64,000 bases of DNA, from assembly GCF_003363435.1 (NCBI RefSeq), contig NZ_QRCT01000007.1, positions 62,001 to 126,000 on the forward strand, in the 5' to 3' direction. Position 1 is the first letter of the stretch. Every line of letters starts with the position of its first letter. This document shows, in pieces, positions 8,127 to 17,177 of the stretch. Made by a program: the position numbers and the translations under genes. The notes under the pieces were generated by a model, which worked only from the letters and a program-made list of their open reading frames with translations, made no database searches and had not been told where the DNA came from. The DNA is from Anaerosacchariphilus polymeriproducens. GTDB lineage: Bacteria > Bacillota > Clostridia > Lachnospirales > Lachnospiraceae.

Positions 8127-10481
8127 ATGTCAAAAAAGAATAAGAAAAAAAAGAAACATAAAAAGTTTTGGGTAATTGTTAAATTACAGTTTGCGATACT
8201 TTTCTTGATCATAGCGGCGATTGGACTTTTTTATGGAATACGTAATGGTTCTCAGATACAAGTATTAAGAGCAAATGCGATTAAAAATATAAGCGAATCT
8301 ACCAAAGATACCTTTCGAGCATCTCAAACCAGTGTTGTTTATGATGCAGATGGAAATTTAATATCTACATTAAAAGGTGAAAAAGATCTATATTATTTAG
8401 AAAGTGATAAAATCCCCTACTTTGTTAAAGCTGCTTTTGTTAGTATAGAAGATAAAAAGTTTTACCGGCATAATGGTATCGATATTAAGGCTATTATACG
8501 TGCAGCTAAATCTATTGTACAGAATAGAGCCGTTACTCAGGGGGGGAGTACGATTACACAGCAGTTAAGCCGTAATATATTTTTGAGCCATGAAGTTTCC
8601 TGGGAAAGAAAAGTTGCGGAGATATTCACTGCGTTAGAAATGGAAAAGAAATATACAAAAGAAGAGATTTTAGAGTTTTATATCAATAATATCTATTTTT
8701 CAAACGGCTATTATGGGATTCAAGCGGCTAGTAAAGGATATTTTAATAAGGATGTGAATGAGTTAACACTTTCTCAAATGACTTTCTTATGTGCGATTCC
8801 CAATAATCCTTCGTTATATGACCCGGTCGAACATCTCAAAAATACTTTAAAAAGAAGAAATCGTATTTTAAAAGAAATGTTAGAGGACAATCTGATTTCA
8901 AAAGATGAATATAATCAAGCATTAAAAGAAGAGATTACTTTAAACAGACCTGAAATAACAAAGCAGAATTATGTAGAGACATATACATATTATTGTGCTA
9001 CAAGAGCTTTAATGGAAGAGAGAGGATTTCAATTTAAAAATGTGTTTAGTTCAACTTCTGAAAAGGATAGCTATGAAGAAGAATATAATGAGTTGTATAA
9101 CGAATGTCAACAGACACTCTTTACAGCAGGGTATCGTATTTATACCTCAATTGAAATGGATAAGCAGAAAGAATTGCAGACTTCGGTAGATGAAAATCTG
9201 GCAGAATTCACTACAGTTAATGAAGGTGGAACTTTTGAATTACAAAGTGCAGCTACTTGTATTGATAACAATACAGGACTTGTTGTGGCTATAGTTGGAG
9301 GTAGAAGTCAGGATACCAACGGATATACATTGAATCGAGCTTATCAGAGCTTTAGACAGCCGGGAAGTACGATTAAACCATTGGTTGTATATACCCCAAT
9401 TTTAGAAAGAGATTATACACCAAATAGTACTGTTTTGGATGCTCCAATTGAAGATGGACCTTCAAATTCAGGTGGGTCCTATTCCGGTTCTATATCGTTA
9501 CGTAGAGCTGTAGAGAAATCAAAAAATACAGTTGCATGGAGATTGTTTCAAGAATTGACACCGGAAGTAGGTATTTCATATCTAGAAAAAATGAATTTTT
9601 CAAAGCTGGATGAGAGAGATAAAAATCTTGCAGCGTCTCTTGGTGGATTTACAAATGGTGTTAATACTGTCGAAATGGCTTCTGGATATACAGCAATTGA
9701 GAATAATGGAAACTTCAGGGCACCAACATGTATTATAAAAATTACAGATGCAGATGGAAATATATTAATTCAAGGCGAATCAGGTGAAAGAAATATATAT
9801 CAAGAAAATGCAGCCAGAATGATGACGGATGTTCTTAAGTCGGTTATCGTTAGTGGTACAGGGAAAGGTCTTGGATTATCTAATATGCCAAGTGCTGGTA
9901 AGACAGGTACAACAAATGATAATAAAGATGGATGGTTTGTAGGATTTACGAGATATTACACAACAAGCGTCTGGGTAGGATATGATATGCCAAAAGAAAT
10001 ACCGGGATTGTTCGGTGCTACTTATCCAGGAGCAATTTGGCATCAATTTATGGAAAAGATTCATACAGGATTAGAGTCTTTGGATTTTGTGCCGTATGCT
10101 TCTTACCATGCGCCAACAGAAAATCAAGCAAATGTTCCAAGTGAGCAGGAGCAAAATACAGATACTACAAAACAAGAGGAAGTAAAAGAAGAAGAACAGG
10201 AGCAGGAAGACAAAAAAGACAAACAAGAGGAAGAAGACGATAAAAAGGAAGAGGAAGAAGACGATAAAAAGGAAGAAGAGTCGAATGAAAAAGAGGAAGA
10301 TCCTAAGACACCTAAAGACGATTCTACGAATCAGGATAATTCAGATCAAGAAAATCCAGAGAATGAAACTCCAAAGGAAGAAGAGACAAATCAAGATAAT
10401 GAAGAGAAAACGCCTACAGGTCAAGAAAATCCTCCAACCAATGAAGAGAATGGGAATACAGATACAAATGTAAATCAATAA
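8127..10481 (+). CDS. Class A penicillin-binding protein (PBP1A-type) with acidic C-terminal tail
   Basis: A bifunctional peptidoglycan glycosyltransferase/transpeptidase anchored by one N-terminal helix behind a lysine-rich cytoplasmic start. The GT51 domain shows EDKKFYRHNGID and QGGSTITQQLSRN. The transpeptidase shows the active-site PGSTIKP (SxxK), an SKN triad and KTGTT. The last ~95 residues are extremely rich in Glu, Lys, Asp and Asn, forming a probably disordered extracellular tail. The start at 8127 (MSKKNKKK) is preferred over an upstream in-frame ATG at 8073 because GGAAGGA precedes it and the protein then begins with a typical cytoplasmic lysine run. Confidence 0.93.
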   Translation: MSKKNKKKKKHKKFWVIVKLQFAILFLIIAAIGLFYGIRNGSQIQVLRANAIKNISESTKDTFRASQTSVVYDADGNLISTLKGEKDLYYLESDKIPYFVKAAFVSIEDKKFYRHNGIDIKAIIRAAKSIVQNRAVTQGGSTITQQLSRNIFLSHEVSWERKVAEIFTALEMEKKYTKEEILEFYINNIYFSNGYYGIQAASKGYFNKDVNELTLSQMTFLCAIPNNPSLYDPVEHLKNTLKRRNRILKEMLEDNLISKDEYNQALKEEITLNRPEITKQNYVETYTYYCATRALMEERGFQFKNVFSSTSEKDSYEEEYNELYNECQQTLFTAGYRIYTSIEMDKQKELQTSVDENLAEFTTVNEGGTFELQSAATCIDNNTGLVVAIVGGRSQDTNGYTLNRAYQSFRQPGSTIKPLVVYTPILERDYTPNSTVLDAPIEDGPSNSGGSYSGSISLRRAVEKSKNTVAWRLFQELTPEVGISYLEKMNFSKLDERDKNLAASLGGFTNGVNTVEMASGYTAIENNGNFRAPTCIIKITDADGNILIQGESGERNIYQENAARMMTDVLKSVIVSGTGKGLGLSNMPSAGKTGTTNDNKDGWFVGFTRYYTTSVWVGYDMPKEIPGLFGATYPGAIWHQFMEKIHTGLESLDFVPYASYHAPTENQANVPSEQEQNTDTTKQEEVKEEEQEQEDKKDKQEEEDDKKEEEEDDKKEEESNEKEEDPKTPKDDSTNQDNSDQENPENETPKEEETNQDNEEKTPTGQENPPTNEENGNTDTNVNQ

Positions 10482-10482
10482 G

Positions 10483-10517
10483 AAAAAGTGTTGCAATATA
10501 AGTTTGCAACACTTTTT
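10483..10517. terminator. Bidirectional intrinsic terminator between PBP and prs
   Basis: A perfect 14-bp stem (10483-10496 with 10504-10517; loop TATAAGT) has A-tracts on the left and T-tracts on the right. It can end transcription from both the PBP gene and the converging prs gene. Confidence 0.9.
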
Positions 10518-10521
10518 TTAC

Positions 10522-11706
10522 TTATTTATCTTGATTTTGTTTATAATTATTTACTAATTTTTGAATACGTGCACTTGGATCAAGTAAATCGCTGATTGAA
10601 GAATCGTGATTTATTGTATCTACGATATATGCGATATATTTACTCATGTTACAGTTTATATAATATGATTTTTCTAGCAATTCAGGTGGTTGATATACTA
10701 GGTTAGTAGTTAGTACACGGTCGATAATACCTTTTTCGTAGGCTTCATCAAATTTTGCAAAGCCCTTTGTAAATAAGCCAAATGTTGCTGCAACAAAAAC
10801 TCTTTTTGCCTTACGAGCTTTTAACTCGGTTGCAACTTCTAACATACTTTCCCCAGATGCAATCATGTCATCTACAATAAATACGTCTTTACCTTCTACA
10901 TCACTACCTAAGAACTCGTGTGCTACAATTGGATTTCTTCCATCAACAATAGTAGTATAATCTCTTCGTTTATAGAACATACCCATATCTAAGCCAAGAA
11001 CATTCGCCAAATATACAGCGCGGTTCATACCGCCTTCATCCGGACTGATAATCATCATATGATCATTGTCAAATTTTAAATCAGGTATATTACGGATAAG
11101 ACCTTTGATAAACTGATATGCCGGTCGGACTGTTTCAAATCCACTTAATGGAATGGCATTCTGAACTCTGGGATCATGTGCATCAAATGTAATAATATTG
11201 TCAACACCCATTGATACTAATTCTTGAAGAGCAATTGCACAGTCTAGTGATTCACGACCACTTCTTTTGTGTTGACGGCTTTCATATAAGAAAGGGATGA
11301 GTACAGTAATTCTTCGCGCTTTTCCACCAACGGCAGCTATGATTCGTTTTAAATCTTGAAAATGATCATCTGGAGACATGTGATTGACATGACCACACAT
11401 TTTGTAGGTTAAACTATGATTTGTAACATCAACTAAGATGAAAAGATCATAACCTCGTATAGATTCGCTTAACTGGGCTTTTGCTTCCCCTGAGCCAAAA
11501 CGAGGAACGGAGCTTTTTAGTAGATATGAGTCTCGTTGATATCCGTAAAAAGCAATATCAGATTTGTATTTGTTTTCTCTTGTTTCTCTCCAATTAACTA
11601 AATAATAGTCAACTTTTTCTCCTAATGATTTACAACCTTCTAAGGCAATTATGCCGAGACTTCCGACAGGTATAGTTTCTAAGTTTCTTTCATCCGATTG
11701 TTGCAT
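10522..11706 (-). CDS. prs: Ribose-phosphate pyrophosphokinase, long form
   Basis: Makes PRPP from ribose-5-phosphate and ATP for nucleotide, histidine, tryptophan and NAD synthesis. The C-terminal phosphoribosyl motif VDDMIASGESM and the upstream FDAHDPR and IPFLYESRQ blocks are diagnostic. The protein has 394 residues, about 75 more than the usual ~315; the extra length includes an N-terminal extension and internal insertions. Clostridial genomes often carry such divergent paralogs, so a second, canonical prs may exist elsewhere. A GGGAG site precedes the ATG. A strong promoter lies at 11784-11812. Confidence 0.88.
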   Translation of the reverse strand: MQQSDERNLETIPVGSLGIIALEGCKSLGEKVDYYLVNWRETRENKYKSDIAFYGYQRDSYLLKSSVPRFGSGEAKAQLSESIRGYDLFILVDVTNHSLTYKMCGHVNHMSPDDHFQDLKRIIAAVGGKARRITVLIPFLYESRQHKRSGRESLDCAIALQELVSMGVDNIITFDAHDPRVQNAIPLSGFETVRPAYQFIKGLIRNIPDLKFDNDHMMIISPDEGGMNRAVYLANVLGLDMGMFYKRRDYTTIVDGRNPIVAHEFLGSDVEGKDVFIVDDMIASGESMLEVATELKARKAKRVFVAATFGLFTKGFAKFDEAYEKGIIDRVLTTNLVYQPPELLEKSYYINCNMSKYIAYIVDTINHDSSISDLLDPSARIQKLVNNYKQNQDK

Positions 11707-11783
11707 GAGTTTCTCCCTTCTTTGCTAAAAATAAAAATACGAAACGGATTAATTAATTGTTATTTCTGGGTAGTGCCCAAAGC

Positions 11784-11812
11784 ATTATATCACTATTTGC
11801 TTTAGGTGACAA
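11784..11812 (-). promoter_or_regulatory. Sigma-A promoter of prs
   Basis: On the minus strand, TTGTCA (11807-11812) and TATAAT (11784-11789) are separated by 17 bp. It sits immediately downstream of the dnaI-like stop codon, giving prs its own transcript. Confidence 0.75.
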
Positions 11813-11816
11813 TACA

Positions 11817-12800
11817 TTAAATGCCAAGCTTTTTCTTAATGCGAATATCATCACCAAATAATTTTAGCATTGTATAATTGCTGGATATTCGAGAAAAAGT
11901 TCTTTCAGAATAGTTATCTACTAAAGTATTAATTGCCAAATTTGTTGAAATTATTGTAGATTTTTTTCGAAGAATCCTTTCATTGACACATAAGAATAAT
12001 TGTGCAGAAATAAAAGAATTCGTCAATTCAGTTCCTAAATCATCAATAATTAGTAAGTCACAGTTAAAAATATGTTGATTCATTTCTTGGAATTCAGTAT
12101 TTTTTTCAAAGGTATTTTTTGCAAATATATCAAAAAGTTGAAAAGCTGAAAAATAAATAACTGATTTTGAACGATTTAGCAATTCTTTGGCGATACAATT
12201 GGAAAGGAAAGTTTTTCCTATACCTGTATCGCCATAAAAAAATAAATTTTCAAATTTTTGGTCAAACTGGTTAATAAAGTTCCAACATTCATTAACAGCT
12301 CTTTTCATAGTTTCTAAAGAAGATAAACCAGTGGTAGGATTTATATTCGAGTCAGAATAATATTTATATGAAAAATGTTCAAAATTTTCAACTTCAATAA
12401 TCTCTTGTATATTAGATTGCGTATATAGCAAATTAATTGCGGCCTGTTTAAAACAATGACACTTTTGATTTCCGATATAACCGGTATCCTTACAATCTTT
12501 ACAATAATATTGTAGTTCTAAATAATCTCTAGGATAACCTAACATTGCTATAAGAGCAGCTTTTTCTTCCATACATTCTTGTAGTTTTAATTTGAGCCTT
12601 TCTACAGCGTTTGAATCACCATCTAGTAACTTTTTAGCCTGCTGTACGGAATAAGAGGCAATAATTTCATCTAATTCAGCGAAACGTGCGCTTTTAGAAT
12701 ACAGTTCTTTTCGATGAGAATCTAAAAGATGCTGGCTGGCCAATTGTCTTTGGTTATATACACGAATAAGAGCATCATATTGCGTGTTTTTTAGTGACAT
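11817..12800 (-). CDS. Primosomal ATPase, DnaI/DnaC-type helicase loader
   Basis: An AAA+ ATPase of the IstB/DnaC/DnaI group that loads the replicative helicase. The N-terminal half is helical and contains a zinc-binding cluster (CKDCKDTGYIG...CHC), as in DnaI. The C-terminal half has a Walker A motif (GDTGIGKT), a Walker B motif (LLIIDDLGTE) and a sensor-1-like STNL. The 327-residue length is normal. It lies directly downstream of dnaD on the same strand, the usual clostridial pairing. GGGAGGA precedes the ATG. The 86-nt spacer to dnaD contains a 13-bp hairpin. Confidence 0.88.
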   Translation of the reverse strand: MSLKNTQYDALIRVYNQRQLASQHLLDSHRKELYSKSARFAELDEIIASYSVQQAKKLLDGDSNAVERLKLKLQECMEEKAALIAMLGYPRDYLELQYYCKDCKDTGYIGNQKCHCFKQAAINLLYTQSNIQEIIEVENFEHFSYKYYSDSNINPTTGLSSLETMKRAVNECWNFINQFDQKFENLFFYGDTGIGKTFLSNCIAKELLNRSKSVIYFSAFQLFDIFAKNTFEKNTEFQEMNQHIFNCDLLIIDDLGTELTNSFISAQLFLCVNERILRKKSTIISTNLAINTLVDNYSERTFSRISSNYTMLKLFGDDIRIKKKLGI

Positions 12801-12846
12801 AGGATTCCTCCCTTGTTTGTATATGCACCTAAATTAAAATAAATGT

Positions 12847-12884
12847 AATATATGGTCATATGTAAGCAGTGATGACCATATATT
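12847..12884. repeat. 13-bp perfect inverted repeat between dnaD and the dnaI-like gene
   Basis: Arms 12847-12859 and 12872-12884 are perfectly complementary around a 12-nt loop. It could be a processing hairpin, a weak attenuator, or a protein-binding palindrome centred on ATGGTCAT. There is no strong T-run after it on the coding strand, so a full terminator is unlikely. Confidence 0.6.
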
Positions 12885-12886
12885 CA

Positions 12887-14005
12887 TTAAGGGGTTACAT
12901 TTAGTAACTGTTTTTCCAGTTGTTCATAATCATAAGAACGTTGGTGGAAATTGTTAAATTTATTTGAATCAACAGTCTTCGTTCGTGTTTTAGACGCAGA
13001 AGCCTTCAATTTATGATGTTGTTCATCTAAGGGTATTAAATCATTTAATGTTTTTACTCCTTTTGTATTCCATCTTTTCAAGATGGAATCGGTGTATTCA
13101 AAACTCGGAGTGTGAATCTTTTGCATAGTTCTTTTACATGCTTCTAAGATAATATCAATTGAAAAACCGTATTCTTTACTCCATTTTTGAATGTATTGAA
13201 TTTCAGGTTCTACAAGATTTCTTCCTGAAATTCCAAAAGCTTTCAAAACAGAATAATAAGTTTGATTATATGTACTTGTCGCCTTCTTGGCTTCGGCAAC
13301 GGATTGGATCTGAGATTGTGCCCATGACAAGGCAACTTTTTCTATATAATGAATGCTGCGGTGGCCTTTGCAAACACAGTATTCAATAAGATACTCAATT
13401 AAATCCACAGAAAATTTCAAACTATCATAAAAGTAAAGAATTGTTGAAAGCTCTGTTGAAGAAAGTACTTTTCCTAAATACTTTTCAGAAATAAACAATA
13501 ATTGCTTGATTTCTGTATTGGATTGGAAAGCTTTTAACTGCTCTAACGAATAGGAAGGCTTTTTAGAAGCGGTTCCGTTTTTTACTGGATCTGAAGTATC
13601 CGTTTTCATAGTATTGAGAACGACGGTCTCAATCTCAGAATTTTTGTTTTCTGGTTTAGATAAAGTCTCTTGGGTTGACTGCCTGGGCTGAACTTCCTTA
13701 GATTTTTTTAAATCTAATAAACTGATACCGGATAATTTTTTGTTTTCGTCGTACTCTAAATGAAGAATATTCATTTTCTCCCAATACTTTAACGCACGTT
13801 TAACATCTTTTTCAGTATGTTCGAATTTATCAGCAATTCGGGTAAGAGATAAGGAAGGTGATTCGGAACCCATACAGCGAAGTAAGTACAAATATATTTT
13901 TACAAATTCACCATTTGCAGATGACATACATTCATCAATAAAATAATTTGGTATGTATGTAACACTATTTTCACTCTGTTTGCGCAGTTTGATTTCATCT
14001 GCCAT
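12887..14005 (-). CDS. DnaD-domain primosomal protein
   Basis: A DnaD/DnaB-like replication initiation protein that remodels origin DNA and works with the DnaI-type loader encoded next. The N-terminal ~95 residues form a winged-helix-like region (YIPNYFIDECMSSANGEFVKIYLYLLRCMG). A linker rich in Ser, Lys and Glu follows, and then the DnaD C-terminal region containing the YYSVLKAFG and EYGFSIDIILEACKRT type motifs. The start at 14005 (MADEIKL) is chosen over the ATG at 14032 because GGGAGGT lies just before it. The upstream intergenic region carries DnaA boxes. Confidence 0.87.
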   Translation of the reverse strand: MADEIKLRKQSENSVTYIPNYFIDECMSSANGEFVKIYLYLLRCMGSESPSLSLTRIADKFEHTEKDVKRALKYWEKMNILHLEYDENKKLSGISLLDLKKSKEVQPRQSTQETLSKPENKNSEIETVVLNTMKTDTSDPVKNGTASKKPSYSLEQLKAFQSNTEIKQLLFISEKYLGKVLSSTELSTILYFYDSLKFSVDLIEYLIEYCVCKGHRSIHYIEKVALSWAQSQIQSVAEAKKATSTYNQTYYSVLKAFGISGRNLVEPEIQYIQKWSKEYGFSIDIILEACKRTMQKIHTPSFEYTDSILKRWNTKGVKTLNDLIPLDEQHHKLKASASKTRTKTVDSNKFNNFHQRSYDYEQLEKQLLNVTP

Positions 14006-14110
14006 TTTATTAACCTCCCTGTTGTTTTGCACACATTATAGCATAAAAATCAATAAAAGGAAAATATAATTTTTGCCTGAATGCCTGTAATTACGGGGAT
14101 TGGAGCAGAA

Positions 14111-14271
14111 AGTGGAAAATGTGGAAAGTGTGGACAACTAAGCAAAAAAAATTAATAGAAACTTTTAAAGTGTTGTAAAATAAGGGTAAACAAAGTGTTA
14201 AGCAAGTAAATTATGTAAATAAGAAAATCCACATAGACTTCCGTGGAAAACTATGTGGATAATGTGGATAA
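14111..14271. promoter_or_regulatory. DnaA-box cluster upstream of dnaD
   Basis: Two perfect DnaA boxes (minus-strand TTATCCACA) lie in tandem at 14254-14262 and 14263-14271, with no spacer. A one-mismatch box (TTGTCCACA) is at 14129-14137, and weaker TNTCCACA-like units flank it at 14111-14128. The cluster is upstream of dnaD and immediately beyond the murC stop codon. DnaA control of the primosome genes is an inference. Confidence 0.6.
14220..14260 (-). terminator. Probable intrinsic terminator of murC
   Basis: Read on the minus strand, a 10-bp stem (arms 14227-14236 and 14251-14260) is followed by TTTTCTTATTT. It lies right after the murC stop codon. The downstream arm overlaps one of the DnaA boxes. 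Confidence 0.7.
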
Positions 14272-15651
14272 TTACTTCCCAAGAAGTTCTTCTCCTACTT
14301 TCAATATGTCTCCGGCGCCCATAGTTATCAACAGGTCTCCGTGCATACATTTTTTTAATAAAAAGTTTTCTATCTCATCAAAAGAAGGGAAATAATAAAC
14401 ATCAGTTCCTAGTTTTTTTATTTCATCAAATAAGTCCATCGAACTTATTCCGAGTGTATTTTTTTCCCTTGCTGCATATATATCGGATAGAACAACTTTA
14501 TCAGCTAAAGAAAGTGATTTAGCAAAATCTTTCAAAAAAGCATTCGTTCTTGTATAAGTATGAGGCTGAAATACACACCATAAAGATTTATGAGGATAAT
14601 TTTGTGCAGCACTTAGAGTAGCTTGTATTTCAGTAGGATGATGCGCATAATCATCAATTATAGTAACGCCTCCGATTTCGCCTTTGTATTCAAATCGTCG
14701 GTTGGTACCGGAAAAAGATAATAGTCCCTTTTTTATAATTTCAATATCTATACCAAGTTCAGTTGCAAGAGAAATAGAAGCAAGAGCATTGGATATATTA
14801 TGAATACCGGTAACGCCTAATGAAATACGGTCGATTTTTTTACCTTGATGCATGCAGTCGAAAGTGCCTCGTGCTAAGTTGTCAAATTCAATATTGGCTG
14901 CAGAAAAATCATAATTTCCTTCTAAGCCATAAGTAAGAACTTTACATTTTAAATTTTGAGTAATATAGGAATAGTTTTCTATCTCACCATTAATAATGAG
15001 CAGCCCGTCATCAGGGATATTGTCTGCAAAAGATTTAAATGAGCTGCGGATATCATCTAAATCTTTAAAAAAATCTAAATGATCTTCTTCTATATTTAAG
15101 ATAATACTAATTTTGGGATAAAAATTTAAAAAGCTATTTGTATATTCACACGCTTCCGTAATAAAAGTTTCCGAATTTCCAACTCGGATATTTCCGTTAA
15201 TGGATTTTAAGATTCCACCAACTGAAATAGTAGGATCCATATCGGCCTGCAATAATATTTGGGAAATCATAGATGTGGTAGTTGTTTTGCCATGTGTTCC
15301 GGAAACAGCGATGGATGTTTCGTAATTTTCCATAATCTGTCCTAATAACTGAGCTCTGGTCAATATTGGAATATTCATTGAAACAGCAGCCATAAGCTCC
15401 GGATTGTCTTCTCGAATGGCAGCCGTGTAAACTACTAGATTTGTGGAAACTTCTATATTAGTGGATCTTTGACCATAAAAAATCTTTGCACCTAATTTTT
15501 CTAATTGAGTTGTTAATTCAGATTTTTTGGAGTCTGATCCAGAAATTTGGAATCCTTCTTGTAACAATATTTCGGCTAATCCGCTCATACTGATGCCGCC
15601 GATACCAATAAAATGAATATGTATCGGTTTTTTGAAATCAATTTTATACAT
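14272..15651 (-). CDS. murC: UDP-N-acetylmuramate--L-alanine ligase
   Basis: A cytoplasmic Mur ligase that adds L-alanine to UDP-MurNAc, the first amino acid of the peptidoglycan stem. An N-terminal Rossmann domain (HFIGIGGISMSGLAEIL) is followed by the ATP-binding loop (GTHGKTTTT), the central-domain ILNIEEDHLDFF block and the C-terminal DDYAHHPTEI motif, all typical of MurC. The start at 15651 (MYKIDF) is selected because GGAGG lies just before it; an upstream in-frame ATG would place that site inside the coding region. Length (459 residues) is normal. Confidence 0.95.
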   Translation of the reverse strand: MYKIDFKKPIHIHFIGIGGISMSGLAEILLQEGFQISGSDSKKSELTTQLEKLGAKIFYGQRSTNIEVSTNLVVYTAAIREDNPELMAAVSMNIPILTRAQLLGQIMENYETSIAVSGTHGKTTTTSMISQILLQADMDPTISVGGILKSINGNIRVGNSETFITEACEYTNSFLNFYPKISIILNIEEDHLDFFKDLDDIRSSFKSFADNIPDDGLLIINGEIENYSYITQNLKCKVLTYGLEGNYDFSAANIEFDNLARGTFDCMHQGKKIDRISLGVTGIHNISNALASISLATELGIDIEIIKKGLLSFSGTNRRFEYKGEIGGVTIIDDYAHHPTEIQATLSAAQNYPHKSLWCVFQPHTYTRTNAFLKDFAKSLSLADKVVLSDIYAAREKNTLGISSMDLFDEIKKLGTDVYYFPSFDEIENFLLKKCMHGDLLITMGAGDILKVGEELLGK

Positions 15652-15824
15652 AGTGTCCTCCATAAATAAAACTTATATCGTATCTTAATTATTATAACCT
15701 TAATGATATGATTTGGAAACACTAAAAAAAGAAACATTTTTTTAAGTTTTAGTAGTAAAATAAGATTAATTATTGCAATGTGACAAAAATATTGATGCTT
15801 TTGTTAAAATTATTGTAAAATTTG

Positions 15825-15853
15825 TTCACAAGTTGTAAAATATGTGATATAAT
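15825..15853 (+). promoter_or_regulatory. Sigma-A promoter of the glgCD operon
   Basis: TTCACA (15825-15830) and TATAAT (15848-15853) have a 17-bp spacer, about 50 nt before the glgC start. The upstream ~100 bp are very AT-rich, compatible with an UP element. Confidence 0.75.
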
Positions 15854-15902
15854 ACAATAAAAATACACAGGCAGACAGAAAAAAGAGACGAGGAGTGGTA
15901 AT

Positions 15903-17177
15903 GTGATTAAAAAAGAGATGATTGCAATGTTACTGGCAGGGGGTCAAGGGAGCCGTCTTGGAGTATTAACAGAAAAAGTAGCAAAGCCGGCAGTGGCCTT
16001 TGGCGGAAAGTATCGCATTATTGATTTCCCATTAAGTAATTGTATTAATTCCGGTGTAGATACCGTTGGAGTTTTGACGCAGTATCAGCCATTAAGACTT
16101 AATACACATATTGGAATAGGAATTCCTTGGGATCTTGACCGAAATATTGGTGGTGTTACTGTACTGCCTCCTTATGAAAAAAGTGAATGCAGTGAATGGT
16201 ACACAGGTACAGCAAATGCGATTTATCAAAATATAGAATATATGGAAAACTATAATCCGGATTATGTTTTAATATTATCTGGGGATCATATTTACAAAAT
16301 GGACTATGAATTAATGCTAGACTTTCATAAAGAAAATAATGCAGATATTACGATAGCGGCAATGACAGTTCCAATAGAAGAGGCGAAACGTTTTGGGATA
16401 CTTATCGCAGATGAGGAAAAACGTATTTTTGATTTTGAAGAAAAGCCAGAGAATCCCAGAAGTAATCTGGCATCAATGGGTATTTATATTTTTCGTTGGG
16501 ATATATTAAAAAATGCTCTTATTGAAATGTCGGAGCAGAAAAATTGTGATTTTGGTAAACATATCATTCCTTTTTGTCATGAACAAGGCTGCCGAATGTT
16601 TGCCTATGAGTACAATGGTTATTGGAAAGATGTAGGGACGTTAAATTCTTATTGGGAAGCGAATATGGAATTGATTGATTTAATTCCGGAGTTTAATCTC
16701 TATGAGGAGTTTTGGAAGATATATACCAAGAGTGATATTATACCGCCTCAATATATTTCTACTGATTCCATAATAGAAAGAAGTATTATTGGAGAAGGAA
16801 GCGGAATTTATGGTGAAGTTTATAATTCTGTAATTGGGGCAGGAGTAATAATTGGAAAAGGAACGATAGTAAGAGATTCCATTGTTATGAAAAATACACA
16901 AATTGATAGTAATTGTTTTATTTCAAAGGCGATAATAGCAGAAAGTGTTCAAATAGGAGATAATGTACAGTTAGGTATTGGAGAAGAGTTGTCTAATCAA
17001 TTAAATTCAGATATTTATAATCATGGAATAGTGACAATTGGAGAAAATTCAGTCATACCTCCAAATGTAATTGTTGGTAAGAATACAGCAATATCAGGAG
17101 AGACATTTTGGGAAGATTATCCGAATGGAGTGTTAGAAAGCGGCGAGTTTATTATCAAGGCAGGTGACAGCATATGA
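15903..17177 (+). CDS. glgC: Glucose-1-phosphate adenylyltransferase, catalytic subunit
   Basis: Makes ADP-glucose for glycogen synthesis. The N-terminal nucleotidyltransferase signature ([13 protein letters not shown]) and the sugar-binding GDHIYKMDY are intact. The C-terminal ~130 residues form left-handed beta-helix hexapeptide repeats. A GTG start at 15903 follows GAGGAG; it aligns with the MKK-type start of relatives better than the ATG at 15918. The stop overlaps the glgD start as ATGA, so the two subunits are translationally coupled, as expected for the Firmicute GlgC/GlgD heteromer. Confidence 0.95.
   Translation: MIKKEMIAMLLAGGQGSRLGVLTEKVAKPAVAFGGKYRIIDFPLSNCINSGVDTVGVLTQYQPLRLNTHIGIGIPWDLDRNIGGVTVLPPYEKSECSEWYTGTANAIYQNIEYMENYNPDYVLILSGDHIYKMDYELMLDFHKENNADITIAAMTVPIEEAKRFGILIADEEKRIFDFEEKPENPRSNLASMGIYIFRWDILKNALIEMSEQKNCDFGKHIIPFCHEQGCRMFAYEYNGYWKDVGTLNSYWEANMELIDLIPEFNLYEEFWKIYTKSDIIPPQYISTDSIIERSIIGEGSGIYGEVYNSVIGAGVIIGKGTIVRDSIVMKNTQIDSNCFISKAIIAESVQIGDNVQLGIGEELSNQLNSDIYNHGIVTIGENSVIPPNVIVGKNTAISGETFWEDYPNGVLESGEFIIKAGDSI

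Noticed and set aside
10285-10473. A lysine-rich reading frame inside the PBP tail region
   Set aside because: It is a frame-shifted shadow of the repetitive acidic tail of the PBP gene.
14254-14271. Chromosomal replication origin
   Set aside because: DnaA boxes are few, dnaA/dnaN are absent and no AT-rich unwinding region with further boxes was seen. A regulatory cluster is a better reading.
15691-15719. murC promoter on the minus strand
   Set aside because: The -10 (TATAAT) is good but the -35 (TTTCCA at 17 bp) is poor, so it was not listed as a feature.
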